NCBI GenBank assembly: GCA_001574975.1
Contig: KQ965734.1
Coordinates: 769,637-833,636, forward strand
Length of the DNA: 64,000 nucleotides
From: Gonapodya prolifera JEL478
Lineage: Eukaryota; Monoblepharomycota; Monoblepharidomycetes; Monoblepharidales; Gonapodyaceae
Reading direction: 5' to 3'
Shown: positions 43,248 through 55,139 of the stretch, in pieces
Layout of the letters: each line of letters begins with the position of its first letter
Position numbering within the stretch: the stretch's first letter is position 1
Position numbers and translations under genes: made by a program
The notes under the pieces: generated by a model
What the model was told of the DNA's origin: nothing
Database searches by the model: none
The model's input: the letters and a program-made list of their open reading frames with translations, nothing else

Positions 43248-46200
43248 ATGTCGAAGCGCGTCGCTGCAAAGAAACTGCCCTCGGATGACTCCTCCTCAGA
43301 GGACGAACAACCCGCAAAGCAGACTGCAAAACCATCCACCCCTGCAACTGCTGCTGCTGGGAAAACGCCAGCGCCCGCTCAGCAGAAGAAACAGCCACCC
43401 CCGCAGAAGAAGCAGGCCGAGCCCGAGTCGGACGAGGAGGAGACGGAAACCGACTCGAGCGAGGAGGACGTAGTCAAGGCCAAACCCACTCCTGCTGCCG
43501 CTGCCAAAAAACCAGCACCCGCGGCGCCTGCAAAGAAACAGCCCGTAGAGAAATCGTCCGAGGAGGAGGAATCGTCGGAAGAGGAGGAGTCGTCGGAGGA
43601 CGACGCACGAACACCTGCACGCAAACCCGCGCCCACTCCTTCGGCCGCCAAACCCGCTCCTTCGGCTGCCAAACCAGCACCCGCAAAGGCACCAGCACCC
43701 GCTTCTAAACCCGCCGCCGCCAAGAAACCCGCGTCCTCGTCCGACGACGACGACTCCTCTGAAGAAGAGTCGTCCGAGTCCGACGCCAAACCCACTCGCG
43801 CCAAAAAGGGCCCCGCTGGACCTGGCAAACCACTCGCCGGCAAGGCCGCTGTCCCCACTCCCGCCGCCGCCTCTGCCGGAAAGAAACCAACTCCCGCACC
43901 CACTTCCAAACCCTCTGCCTCGGCCGCCGTGCCCAACAAATGGCTCAAGAAGTCCGCCGGCGGGAAACCCGACTCGAGCGACGAGGACAGCGACGAGAGC
44001 AGCAGCGAGGAGGAGGTCAAACCCGCGGTGGCGGCTAAAAAGGGCGCGCCCGCTGCTGCAAAGGGCAAACCCGCCGCTCCCTCTGCTGCGGCGAAGAAAG
44101 GAGCAGGAGCAGGAGCAGGCGCAGGAGCAGCCGTGCCGTCCAAATGGCTCAAGAAGTCTGCAGGTGGACCCGCCGCCTCGAGCGACGAGAGCGAGGAGAG
44201 TAGCAGCGAGGACGATAAGCCCGTCGCCGTTGCCAAGAAACCAGCCCCCGCTGCCGGTGGGAAGAAGCCCGCAGGCGGGGCCAAACCGACCGCCGTGCCG
44301 TCAAAGTGGCTCAAGAAGGCTGGCGGTGGCGGCGACGACTCGGACGAGAGTGAGAGTGAGAGCGAGAGCGACGAGGACGTCAAGCCCGCGCCGAAAAAGG
44401 GCGGTGCGAGCAGGTTCCTAAAGAAAGTCGGGAGCGAGAGCGAGTCCGAGTCCGAGTCCGAGAGTGAGAGCGAGAGCGAGACGGATAGCGATGAGGACGA
44501 CAGTGGCAGTGGCAGTGGCAGTGCGGACCAGGACGACGAGGATGGGTCCGAGAGCGATGATGCGCGGAAAGGGTCAAAGTGGAAGAAGAATGCCTTGGCG
44601 GGGTCGGTGAGTGCTATGGTTTTGAGGGTGTGGTACGGTATGGATCTGGGTAGTAGCACGGGGCGCTAACACCATCTACCGCCCTCCCCCCCCCCCCAAA
44701 CCACACCAGTCGGACGAAGACGAAGATGAGGGAAAGCGCGTCGTCGTGAGTCACAGGGATAAGCGGTTCCAGGAGCTGGAGAGCACGATTCATGCAATGG
44801 ATAACGCGCGCAAGATTAACGATTGGGTGTCGATTCAGAATGGTGGGTGTTTGTGTGTGTGATGGTGTGGTTGTGGTGTGAATGGCTTACCCCTTGTTCA
44901 TTTTACTTCCCGCTTTCCGCATGCCGTGGCGTTACGTTACGTGGCACCCATGCACCCACGCACCCGACTCGACTCGCAGAGTTCGACAAGCTGACCAAAA
45001 CAGCGACCAAGAACGCGCACCTCTTGCAACCGACGCCCGCGCACCCGCCGCCGCGGTTCTACATGCGCGCCATCTCGGAGCTCGAGGACCACGTCAAGGA
45101 TACCCTCGAGAAGACGGACCGCAAGAAGATGAACCAGAGCAACGCAAAGGCCCTCATGGCCATGAAGCAGAAGGTCCGCAAGTGGAATAAGGACGTGCAA
45201 GGGTTTGTCGAGCTGTTTAAGCAGGTGCGTGTGTGGTTGTGGGACTGGGGGCGGCCCGGGGGATGCGTTGGTGGGGCTAACGATGACGAACGCATTGCAC
45301 ACACCCCGCACCCGCCACCAACCATTTGCAGGACCCCGCAGCGTACGACCAAGCCATTGCTGCGCTTGCGCCCAAGCCCAAGGCCGAGCCCAAGGCGGAG
45401 CCCGCGGCGACGGGCAAGAAGAAGACGTGGGGCGAGGAGTCGGACGACGAGAACGCGGCGGCGGCGCGGCAGGCGGCCAATGGCGACGACGGGTTCACGG
45501 CAGTCACGGCAAAGGGAAGCATCAAGAAGGAGGACGTCCGCAAGGAGGCTGTCGAGCCCCTGAGCGCGGAGAATCTGTTCAAGAAATTGAGGGAGGCGTT
45601 GGAATTGAGAGGCAAGAAGGTGCGTTGTGGTGCGGGTGGGGGGCTGGGGGCTGGGGGCCGGGGGTTTGTGTGACTTGAGACTGACGGTGGGCGTTGTGGC
45701 ACCGTGAAGGCGACGGATAAGACGGAGCAGGTCAAGACGTTCCAGCGGATGCTCGACGTGGCCACGTCGCCGCACCAAAAGGTCAAGGTGCTCCTGGCGC
45801 TCATTCCGGCCCAGTTCGACTACAATATGAGCACCGTATCCTACTTGAACGTGGAGATGTGGGCTAGGTACGTATAAGTCGGGGTTCGTGGGGGTGCATG
45901 TCTCGGTGATGTGTCTTACCGGCTTGTCCCAACCAGCGCCGCACAGGACATCAACACGCTGTTCTCGCTCCTGTTCAAGAACCCCAACATCGAAGTGCGC
46001 GAGACTATCCCGACGGACGAGGAGGACGAGCTCGACAACGAGGCCAAGTCCAAAGCCGGGGAGCGGGTGCTCGTGCGCGGGTCGCTCATTTCGTTCGTGG
46101 ACCGCCTCGACGACGAGTTCACCCGATCCCTTCAGAACATTGACCCGCACACAACGGAGTACATCGAGAGACTCAGAGACGAGGTCATGCTTTACGGTAT

Positions 46201-47810
46201 CATTCTGTGCGGGCAGAGGTACTTTGAGAGGGTCGAGATGACCGACCAGGTCGCGCAGGCGGTTGGAAGGAGGTTGGAGCATTTGTACTACAAGGTGAGC
46301 TGCATGCTCGGTGGTCGAGTGGGTCGGAATCTAGTTAACGGGAGAATATCGCGTGTTGCAGCCCGACGCCGTGATCAAGACTACCGAAGAGATTGTTCGT
46401 AAGCGTCACGAGTCCATCGCGGACATGCCCGCCACCGACGCCGCGGACCTTGTGCACTCGCTTGCCGTTCACCAATACAACCAACCCAACGACCGTCTCC
46501 GCGCGCGCGCGCTGCTCACGCACGTATACCACCACGCCCTGCACGACCGCTTCTTCGAGGCGCGCGACCTGCTCCTCATGTCCCACCTTCAGGAGACCAT
46601 CATGGCCGCTGACATTTCCACGCAGATCCTGTTCAACCGCACGCTGGCGCAGATTGGGCTGTGCGCGTTCCGCTTGGGAATGATTCGGGACGCCAACTCG
46701 GCGTTGCAGGAGCTCATGCAGTCAGGCCGACCGAGGGAGTTGTTGGCTCAGGGTATCCTCACAAAGGGTCCCCGCGAGGAGAAGACGCCCGAGCAGGAGA
46801 GGCTCGAAAAGGCGCGGCAGATGCCGTTCCACATGCACATCAACCTGGAGCTCCTGGAGTGCGTCTACCTTACCACCTCGATGCTTTTGGAGGTCCCCTA
46901 CATGGCAGCCAACCGGCATGATTCGGGCCGAAAGGTCATTTCGAAGGTGTTCCGCAGGATGCTGACTTACAATGAAAGACAGGTGTTTACAGGTGCGTAG
47001 GAGGGGCTTTGCTTTTAAACTTGTGCAAGGAATTAATGTCTGCCCATCATTCTCTCGGAAAGGTCCCCCTGAAACCATTCGTGACCACATCATGGCCTCG
47101 GCGCGCGCGCTGTCCACGGGTGACTGGCAAAAATCTGCGGAGCTCATTCGCACGATCAAAATCTGGGATCTCGTGCCCAACGCCGCCGCTGTCAAGGAAA
47201 TGCTCGGAAAGAAGATCCAGGAGGAGGCTCTGCGAACCTTTTTGTTCTCGTGCGGTGTCTACCACGATTCCATCAGCCTGCAGCTCCTTTCCGTCAACTT
47301 TGAAATCGACCCCAAGGAGGTGGACCGAATCGTCGCCCGCATGATCGTGAACGAGGAGATCGACGGTAGTGTCGACGAGAAGGAGGGCGTGGTGGTGATT
47401 CGAGGGGGTCAACGGGTGACCCGATTACAGTACTTGGCGCTTCAGTACTCGGAAAAGGTGGGTTCTGAGCTGCGTGTTGTGCGAGTTGGACTATTATCTG
47501 ATGCGTGTTTTTGTTGACCCACGCGCATGAAGCTCAATCAAATGGTGGAGTCGAACGAGAAACTCTTGGAGGGTCGCTCAACTGGCCCAGGAATAAACCG
47601 AAACCAACAGCAGGGTGGACAGGGTGAACAGAGGTTCCAGCAACGGTGAGTCACCCGCCTAACGGAACGCCTAGAATGAAAATTAATGGCCGTTGCTACT
47701 ACAGGGACGGACAGCAACGAAGAGATGGGGGTAGAGGAGGTGGTCGGGGTGGTCGTGGGGGTGGGCGGGGTGGTAATCAGGGTGGTCAACGACGCAATTG
47801 GCAGTCATAA
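43248..47810 (+). CDS. Translation initiation factor eIF3 subunit c, long repeat-bearing N-terminus
   Basis: Core eIF3 scaffold with a PCI domain. Ten exons in phase: 43248-44606, 44710-44842, 44980-45224, 45332-45619, 45710-45867, 45937-46294, 46362-46992, 47063-47457, 47533-47645 and 47705-47810. Typical blocks include [79 protein letters not shown] and [19 protein letters not shown], then an RGG tail. In relatives the protein starts with a short SRFF motif and acidic Ser; here the equivalent ASRFLKK is near residue 385 and is preceded by three related motifs ([27 protein letters not shown]), each with its own acidic Ser tract, in a Lys/Ala/Pro-rich extension. Confidence 0.92.
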
Positions 47811-47945
47811 GTGATTCTTGTTTGTTGGCAATGTATCGCCGTAGTGAATGAACCGCACATATGCAATTATTTTGGAATGATTTCATTTGCATAGGGAGTA
47901 GATACAGTACACCGTCGTTCGATTACATAATCTGCAACAACAGTG

Positions 47946-49026
47946 ATGCCTCCGAGAGCCATCTCCATCGATATCGTCTGTGAGAGCCCGCATTCTCGCC
48001 GTTTTTGTTGCGGTTCACTGATTTCACTGTGCAGCGGACACCATTTGTCCGTGGTGCTTCATTGTAAGCATCGATCGTTGTTCGATCGATGTTCGGCATC
48101 TAATTTTTACACCATCACGATCGATTTTCAGGGCAAGCGCCGCCTCGAAAAGGTATTCGCCATTCCGTGGCACGATTCGACAGAGAAATCCACCCGACTC
48201 TCGCTTGAAGGCCTTCAGCATCGTGAACCGACCCGAAGTCCAGTACAACATCACATGGCACCCTTTCCAGCTGGACCCGACGCTTCCAAGCGAGGGAATT
48301 TCCAAGAGAGAGAGCTATATTCGCAAATTTGGCAAGGAACGGATCGAGAAGATGATCCCCCAGATGCAAGCGACTGGGAGGGCGGATGGAGTTGAATTCA
48401 GTTATGATGGATGTAAGGGTTCCTTTTCCATATTATATTCGGGCGGTCGCTTACAATTTCGTTGCTAGTGATCGCAAACACCATTGATAGTCATCGACTC
48501 ATCAATGTAAGAATTTGGCTAACACACTTCATCAGGCGTAAACAAATGAATGAATGTGCTTTCTTCAGTATGTGCAAAACAAGCTACAAGATAAGGAAAA
48601 GACCAACGCACTGATGGAAGAACTCTTCAAAGATGTACGTTGTGCGATTATGTGTGACGGTGGGGAAATCATCTCACAATATTATTTCTATCTCTTGAAG
48701 TACTTTGAACGGTCAAAGAACATTGGTGACAGGAACGTTTTGTCTGATGCAGCATCAAGGGTAGGTTGCCTCCATTGATGGATAATGGTATAACGATTTA
48801 CCAGTGTTCGTCTGAACAGGTTGGCCTCGATAGAACGCAAATCATGGAATACCTTTCATCCGATGTTGACCGCGAGCAAACTATCACAGAGTGTAGTTCG
48901 TGGTCTCGTCGTGGCGTCACCGGTGTCCCGTACTTTCTCTTCGAGAAAAAGTATGCCTTGAGCGGTGCACAACCACCGGATCTTTTAGCTGAACTGATTG
49001 AAGAGGTTCTTGACAAGAATACATAA
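47946..49026 (+). CDS. DsbA-family oxidoreductase (FrnE/2-hydroxychromene carboxylate isomerase-like)
   Basis: Thioredoxin-fold protein. Small exons give MPPRAISIDIV, then SDTICPWCFI with an intact CxxC active site, GKRRLEK, and AFSIVNRPEVQYNITWHPFQ followed by LDPTLPSEGISKRESYIRKF. Later parts are ANTIDSHRLINYVQNKLQDK, ELFKDYFERSKNIGDRNVL, and SSWSRRGVTGVPYFLFEKKY, which has the cis-Pro loop (GVP), ending in a helix LLAELIEEVLDK. The order is that of bacterial FrnE and its fungal cytosolic relatives. There is no signal peptide, so it is probably cytosolic, with disulfide or glutathione-dependent activity. Exons were placed by family alignment; not every junction was counted. Confidence 0.85.
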
Positions 49027-49697
49027 GCATTTTGATCGAGTTCGCGTGTGGTGGTCAGGATACTTTCGCAGCTCGACTGATTGAGGTAGCCAGTGGGATC
49101 ACAAGGTAACTGCGCATAGATTTACACCACAATTTTTGATTTTGGCCTTCATTCCCGAGATGCGGCATTTGCGTCGTCCAAAATAGCACTATCGGTCTGA
49201 CTGCCTCATCTTTCCCGCCCATTTCCCCGATTCAAATTAAGCAACCTGCTTGCAAACGTTCCGCGAAACTCTGAGCAGAGCGAGGGGTACAGCGACCATG
49301 CAAGCACTCCCTGGATACACACACATTGTCGACTTGTATATTCGCAAAGAAAATGAAAGTTTTCGAAGACAAGTCCATCGCTCCAGAGAAGGCGCGTAAT
49401 CAATTTAAAATAATGAGCTCCCTACTCTCCGTTCCTTTCAGATTGTACACATATCTCTTGGCCAGCTTTCTCAATTAACCTGAGCACCTGAGCAACACTC
49501 TATACATTTGAAATAAGCAAGTTACTTACCTTAGATCACTTATTCAACGAAAGGCGAGAAATTGAAAATAGAGCTGTTGAAAGAATTGGTGTGGGTTGTC
49601 AACTCAAATCACACTCATTTTGGTGGCTGGACGGTACCGAGAAATCGGGACCTTATAGCAGGAGGGGTGTCATTGGGTTGAATTAGCAGGCCACTCG
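49027..49697. other. Intergenic stretch, nothing found
   Basis: A gap of 671 bases before the ataxin-2 start. It is AT-rich in the middle (about 49400-49570) with no open frame of note. It presumably holds the ataxin-2 promoter. Confidence 0.6.
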
Positions 49698-52600
49698 ATG
49701 CAGCGTGGCGAGCGAGGCGGCCGAGGGCGTGGAGTGCGAGGGATGCGTGGTGGCTGGAATGGGTGGGGGCGCGGACGGTGGACGCCCGGGAGCGACCGCG
49801 GAGAAAGCGAGGATACTGAGCAAGCCGGTGAAGCGCTGCTTGCGCTTCTAGTCGGTATGGTAGTGAGTGCCTCGGTTGTCTTGTTCTTTCTCTTCCTCAA
49901 ACCAATGTCATGATCTTGCCGTTTGATCGCTGCTTGTTCGTCAATATCCAATGAATGATCCCTTTTGCCGACGATCGTGCATTTTTTTTCGTGAATCGTA
50001 CCTGCGTGACTTGAAAGGGCCTTCATGTGGATGTCACCACCACAGATGGGTCGGTCTACTCTGGAATTTTTCACGCTTCACGGCCGGACGATCTCGGTAT
50101 ATGCCTGAAAATGGCAACGCGAGTGCCGCAAGACCCTCAAGCGAAGCACGCTACAGCTCCCCTTATTCGAGAGCTCATTATCACTGGAAAAGATGTTCTA
50201 ATGGTCACTGCCCGGAATGTTGACATTCCAGGTCTTGAAAAAGATGACTGTGAGTGGTTTAAAAAGCATGTGGGATCATGTTTGCAAGAAGGACTGGGGC
50301 CAAGTTTGAAGTGGTGGTGGTTGTAAAGACGTCTCCTATGCAGGGGAGACCTGGTGGAGAACTAACTTGATTGGGCGGACATCTCCCACGCACGGACACC
50401 TTGTGTGGAACAAACTTGGTTTAGCTGAAAACCCGCCCGCCTCTTTCCGCTCTAACTTCCGTTAACCTTCCCCTTCCCTCAAATCCGTTCTTCCAAGCTT
50501 TCCTCACGGACACCGCAATCTCTTCGAGCGCGTTGCAAGCATCGTCGAGTGCCCAGCGGGAGCTTAAGCCATGGGTACCGCCGTCTATTGATTCTTCTGA
50601 TCTGACGATTCCTGGATCGTCAGCCGATGACGATTTGCTCACGTCGCCTTCTGCGACATCCCCGACAGCCCAAACTCGATGGGACCAGTTTGCAGTGAAC
50701 GAGAGATTGTTTGGAGTTACCACGGACTATCAAGAGGAACTATATACAACAAAACTGGATAAGTCGAAACCGGATTTCAAGAAGAGGGAGAGTGAAGCCG
50801 CACGGATCGCCAGTGAGATACAAGGAGTGAGTGAGGCTACATGTTCACTGGGGGCAACTCATCATTCCAGGACGCGTTTTACCGATATTACGTTGAAATT
50901 GCGCAAAGGACTTCTCCTGTGACATGTTGCATTCTTGGGCGACTTCCATGAAGGTCCGACTGATTTCATAACCTTATTTTGCAGCAAACCACCGCAAATC
51001 CACATCTTGCCGAAGAACGCGGTCAAGCAGTCCAGGAAGCGAACGAAGACGAAGAAGAGAAGTGAGTCACTGAGGATCTCGAATCAGTAGTAGATGCGAT
51101 CATTTCCATCCATCTAGATACTCCTCGGTGGTTCGGACTCCAGGAGCCTACGTTCCACCCCAAGCACGTGCGAGAGAAGCTGCGCGAGCCGCTGCTACTG
51201 CTCCATCACAGACTCCCGCACCGTCTGCCAAACCACCTCTTTCACATTCCCCTGTTCCTTCACAAGCTGGCAAGGCTGCATCACCTGTACCCAAAGCTGC
51301 GACGTCCGGATCGGCCGTTCCACCTTCCACATCAGCTCCATCCGCAGCTGCACCATCATCTGCTCCTCCCGTGAAACAATCACCTTCTTTGCCAGCTAAA
51401 CCCCCCACGCCAAGTGCCAACAGTAATATTTCTCCTTCCCCACGTCCTGCGTCTTCTACGAATACCCCAACTACCGCTGTCGGACCAAAGGTGACACCAA
51501 CTGAGGTTGCGAAAGCTGCTGTGGCTGCTCGCCCTGCAGCAGCAGCGGCAGCCAAAGAGAAAGAGAAAGAGAAAGAGAAGGAGAAAGAAAAGGAGAAGGA
51601 AAAGGAGAAGGAAAAGGAAAAGGAGAAGGAGAAAGAGGGTGTAGCATCTGGAGGAAGTCCCAACAGAGACGAGGGAAGAGGTGATATCATCAAAATTTGT
51701 TTTTTTGCTCATAACGGTATTGATTCACATGCCTTGTTGTTACGATTAGCTGTTGGTACCATTTTCAACGAGTTGTCCGATCGTTTCCGCGATTTCTCAG
51801 CTAAAGAGAAAGAGAACTTGCTTCAGAAGAAGCAGCAAATTGCACAAAAAAATAAGAGCTCGCTGCTACAAGATTTTAAGAGTTGGAGCTCCAGCTTCAA
51901 GGTACTTTGGGTCCAAAATGCGTCCCGTTAAGTTGCTACTCATACCGAAACATGTCCAATTTTTCAGATTAAAGCACCAGTGCCAGACGATCTTAAAGAT
52001 ATTATCCGGTCTAACTCAGGCGCTCTAGCATCTCCTGCGTCAATTTCCTCAGCGCCTTCTCCTACCCTCCTTGTTGGATCCGGTGAACCCGGAGCCCGCC
52101 CAGCCTCAGTTCAAGGCGCAGCAAAATCTAGTGACGACAACGCGCGACTGCGTCCACCGAGTGCCGCAGCTGCAAACAGATCTCATACAGCTCCAACTTC
52201 GACCCAAGGGAGCAGAAGTGGGAGTCCGGCCGTGGCAAGCGGATTGGAGAATGGTACCAGTTCGGCTATTGGAACGCAGAAAGATGGGAAGCATGATGTG
52301 GATGATAAAGACAAACACTTCAAGTTCAATGTCGATGCGGAGGAATTTTCGTTCAATCCGGGTGTTTCCGACTTTGTGCCGGTGAGTTGGTGCCTTCGAA
52401 GAATTAGGTCATCGCCTCAAAGCTTCTTACTTAATATGGACAGGGTGCTGCCGTGATGTCATCTGGACTACACTCTCCGGGGGGCGCACAAAATGAAAAG
52501 ATGGGCTATTTTGGAGGTAAGAAGCCAGGCAGAGGTGAGATCATATAAGAAGGAGACCGGAATGGGTCTCTGACTGACCCGTCCGTCATTATCCCTCAAC

Positions 52601-53421
52601 TTCAGGACCCGCCCCACCCATGCCGATTCCCCCAGAGCAAATGCAATACGCGTACCCGCCGATGCCTTATTACCCGCAGGTGTGCACACTTGTTTTGTCT
52701 TCTCAGTCTGACTCTGTTTCACTTTTGCTATTCGTTTTATCAGATGCCAATGGGTGCACGCCCTATGGCGGTAGGCGCGAATGGCGCTTTCGGGCCTGTT
52801 GTCATGGTGCCTAACCCACAAATGGCCCCATATCCTGTAAGCCCTGCATCTGGTGAAAGATTTACAGTTTGATCTGAATTGTCCTCTTCCTTGATAAATG
52901 TTACAGTACGCGATGCCACAATATCAGGCGATGCAAGGTCGCCCTCCTGTCTATGCGACACCACAGATGATCCCCGCAGGGAGATTTCCCCAAAAGAACG
53001 GTCCAATGTCTCCTCCCAGTGAGTGTCCATATTCAAACTTTGTTCCATCCAGAGTAGCGATACAATTTTATTAGTGCCAGTGCAAGCTTTCCCTCCTGGT
53101 TCTGTACCCGGAGGTCCACGTGGACCTTTCGTGTACGCTCAGCCTGGCGCAATGCCGTTCCCCCCTGAAATGGTACCGGCGGGATTCCAGGTCGTTATGA
53201 TGACGCCCGAGATGATGATGGCAGCGGGAGAGTTTCAAGGACCCGACGGCCAAGTCGTTGGACCTGGCGGGGTGCATCAGGGTGTTCCGATTCCCGTGGC
53301 AGTTGGTGGAGTCCCGGGAGTGGTACCAGGCGTACCAGTGCAAGCAGTTTCGCCTGTGCCGGTTCCTCCGCCAGTGTCACCGCAAGGTGTGCCGGCGGCA
53401 CAACCGGCGAGTCCAACTTGA
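49698..53421 (+). CDS. Ataxin-2 / Pbp1 homologue
   Basis: RNA-granule protein that works with poly(A)-binding protein. The first exon (49698-49862) encodes an Arg/Gly-rich start, MQRGERGGRGRGVRGMRGG, then EALLALLVGMV. Spliced in phase to GLHVDVTTTDGSVYSGIFHA at 50018 this forms the Sm-like domain. The LsmAD follows: FAVNERLFGVTTDYQEELYT and KLDKSKPDFKKRESEAARIA. A long Pro/Ser/Ala linker carries a Lys-Glu dipeptide run at 51553-51643 that is probably a single helix. FNVDAEEFSFNP fits the PAM2 motif that binds the MLLE domain of Pab1. The C-terminus is Pro/Met/Gly-rich and low in complexity, as in relatives. Intron 2 uses the GTGAGT at 50252. Confidence 0.88.
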
Positions 53422-53556
53422 GTCATGTAACATTTTGCATTGCACAATATGAACATTGGACGACTGTTCTCACAGTTCTCTGTGGCCCCACTCAACCTCC
53501 CCAAAACTACACTACGTCTAAACATTAAAAGTTTCACAACCCACAACACCTCCCGC

Positions 53557-54878
53557 CTATCGTCCACTGTCCCGTTCAAAGTTAACAATTCGTATTGATC
53601 CACTTTGATGTCTACCACTCTCGTGGGGATCTCCAACATGTGCGAGAATGTTTCGATGCGGGTGCCACGCCACGACGTTGCAGTTGTAGCTTTGTGTAGG
53701 AGGTGCCACCTTCGCAACGGGAAGGCAGGTTTCTGTATGGAACTGGACAACAAAGTCGGTATCAGGGATTTCCTAAAGTTGGTGGGTATCTCACAATCTC
53801 GATTGATGTTTCTTCTGATCCAGCGGCAAGGAAGTCTCCGTCATGACTAAACGATATTGTGCGGACGGGTCCTCTGCCCACGTCATGTTAAGGGAGAACA
53901 AATCGCAAGTGCCTCACGTGCACCTACTCGGTGTTGGTGTAGGTCCTCAGGCAGATCAACTCGTAAGCATCGAAGATAGAAACTATGCCATCAGCAGCAC
54001 CGGACGCGAGGTATCTGGATACATATGGGATGAACGGGCGTCATGGAGATCAAAAACACCTCACAAGGCTCCACGAATCAGCTTGAGACACTTGCCTTCC
54101 CTTTGGGTCGATCTTTATGGAATAAATGTTGGCCATGTGTCCGCGAACAGTGTGTACTTTCACCATATCTTGTGCCCCGAGCACCATGATGTCACCATCC
54201 AACGTTGCAACGAGCAGATAGTCGCCAGTAAGAGTGTATAACAGCTCGTTCACCTATTTGTGGGCGATGGTTATTTCGAATGGTGGGGAGACCAAAAATA
54301 TCTCTTCGTCTTTCCGTACCTCGTTGCTCATTTTAGCTTCGGTCAACGGCTTTCCCTGCCTCACATCAATCAACGTGACAACTTCACTCCGATCTGCGAC
54401 CGCAACGTGCTTTCCGTCTGGTGAAAACGCCAGGCAAACGTTCTCGTGGGTGGTGGTGAAAGTTTTCTCGCATTTGGCAGCTGGAAGGCACAGGCACATG
54501 TCCAGAAACGGGCCCCAAGAATCCCAACAGTCGAGTGTTCCCAAAGCAGCACCAAAACGCACTTCGCTGGTCCCAAATTTTGACTGTCCTGTCCTTGGAA
54601 CCCGAAACAAGCCTGTCTCGGGCGGACGGATCCCAACACACGGTGTTCACGGCATCGGAGTGGCCACGTAGTGTAAGCGTTTCCTTGGATGTGCCCCCGA
54701 CATTGATAATCTTGATGAATTTGTCTGCTCCACAAGTCGCAAGACGTGTGCCCTCGATGTTCCATTCCAGCCCGTGGACTCGGACGTTGTCGTGCGCATT
54801 CAGCTCTCGCACGCTTTGTTGACTGAACCGTGCGCGGGCGGCTTCCACTGCCCTCAGCTGATCGGGGGATGCGAACAT
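53557..54878 (-). CDS. THO complex subunit 3 (THOC3/Tex1), WD40 protein
   Basis: Minus strand. A WD40 propeller of the THO/TREX complex, which couples transcription to mRNA export. Repeats visible in order: HDNVRVHGLEWNIEGTRLAT with CGADKFIKIINV, LRGHSDAVNTVCWDPSARDR with LVSGSKDRTVKIWD, NVCLAFSPDGKHVAVADRSE, NELLYTLTGDYLLVATLDGD, VRGHMANIYSIKIDPKGRYL with ASGAADGIVSIFD, VRTISFSHDGDFLAAGSEE and a final VVAWHPHRNILAHVGD. The matching of repeat wording to THOC3 is good. Four or five short introns interrupt it. The stop at 53557 lies 135 bases from the converging ataxin-2 stop. Confidence 0.87.
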
Positions 54879-55139
54879 GGGAGTGCAAGTCCGGGTAAAT
54901 AAAACCAGCGTGGATAAATCTCGCCAGTGGGCAGCCGCGCCAGACCGATAGTTGGGATGAAGTTATGTACTTTAACTGAATTTAACCTGTCTGGCTTCAC
55001 TTCTAACAATGTACAGCTTCAGCAATCAACTGACCGGCCGTACCGACTTAGAAAGGGTTCAGCTCGTTCAATTTCAAACTCTGAAAAGCGAAGAACGTGT
55101 TAAATCGACCACCAGTGCAATCAACGAGCTTCAATGTGC

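Noticed and set aside
43379-44659. 426-codon minus-strand frame opposite the eIF3c N-terminus
   Set aside because: It is the Ser/Ala/Leu-rich shadow of a Lys/Glu/Ala/Pro-rich GC-biased exon; no motif, and the plus strand is supported by splicing into eIF3c.
49670-50074. Minus-strand frame of 134 codons
   Set aside because: Opposite the ataxin-2 first exon, which splices in phase to the Sm-like domain.
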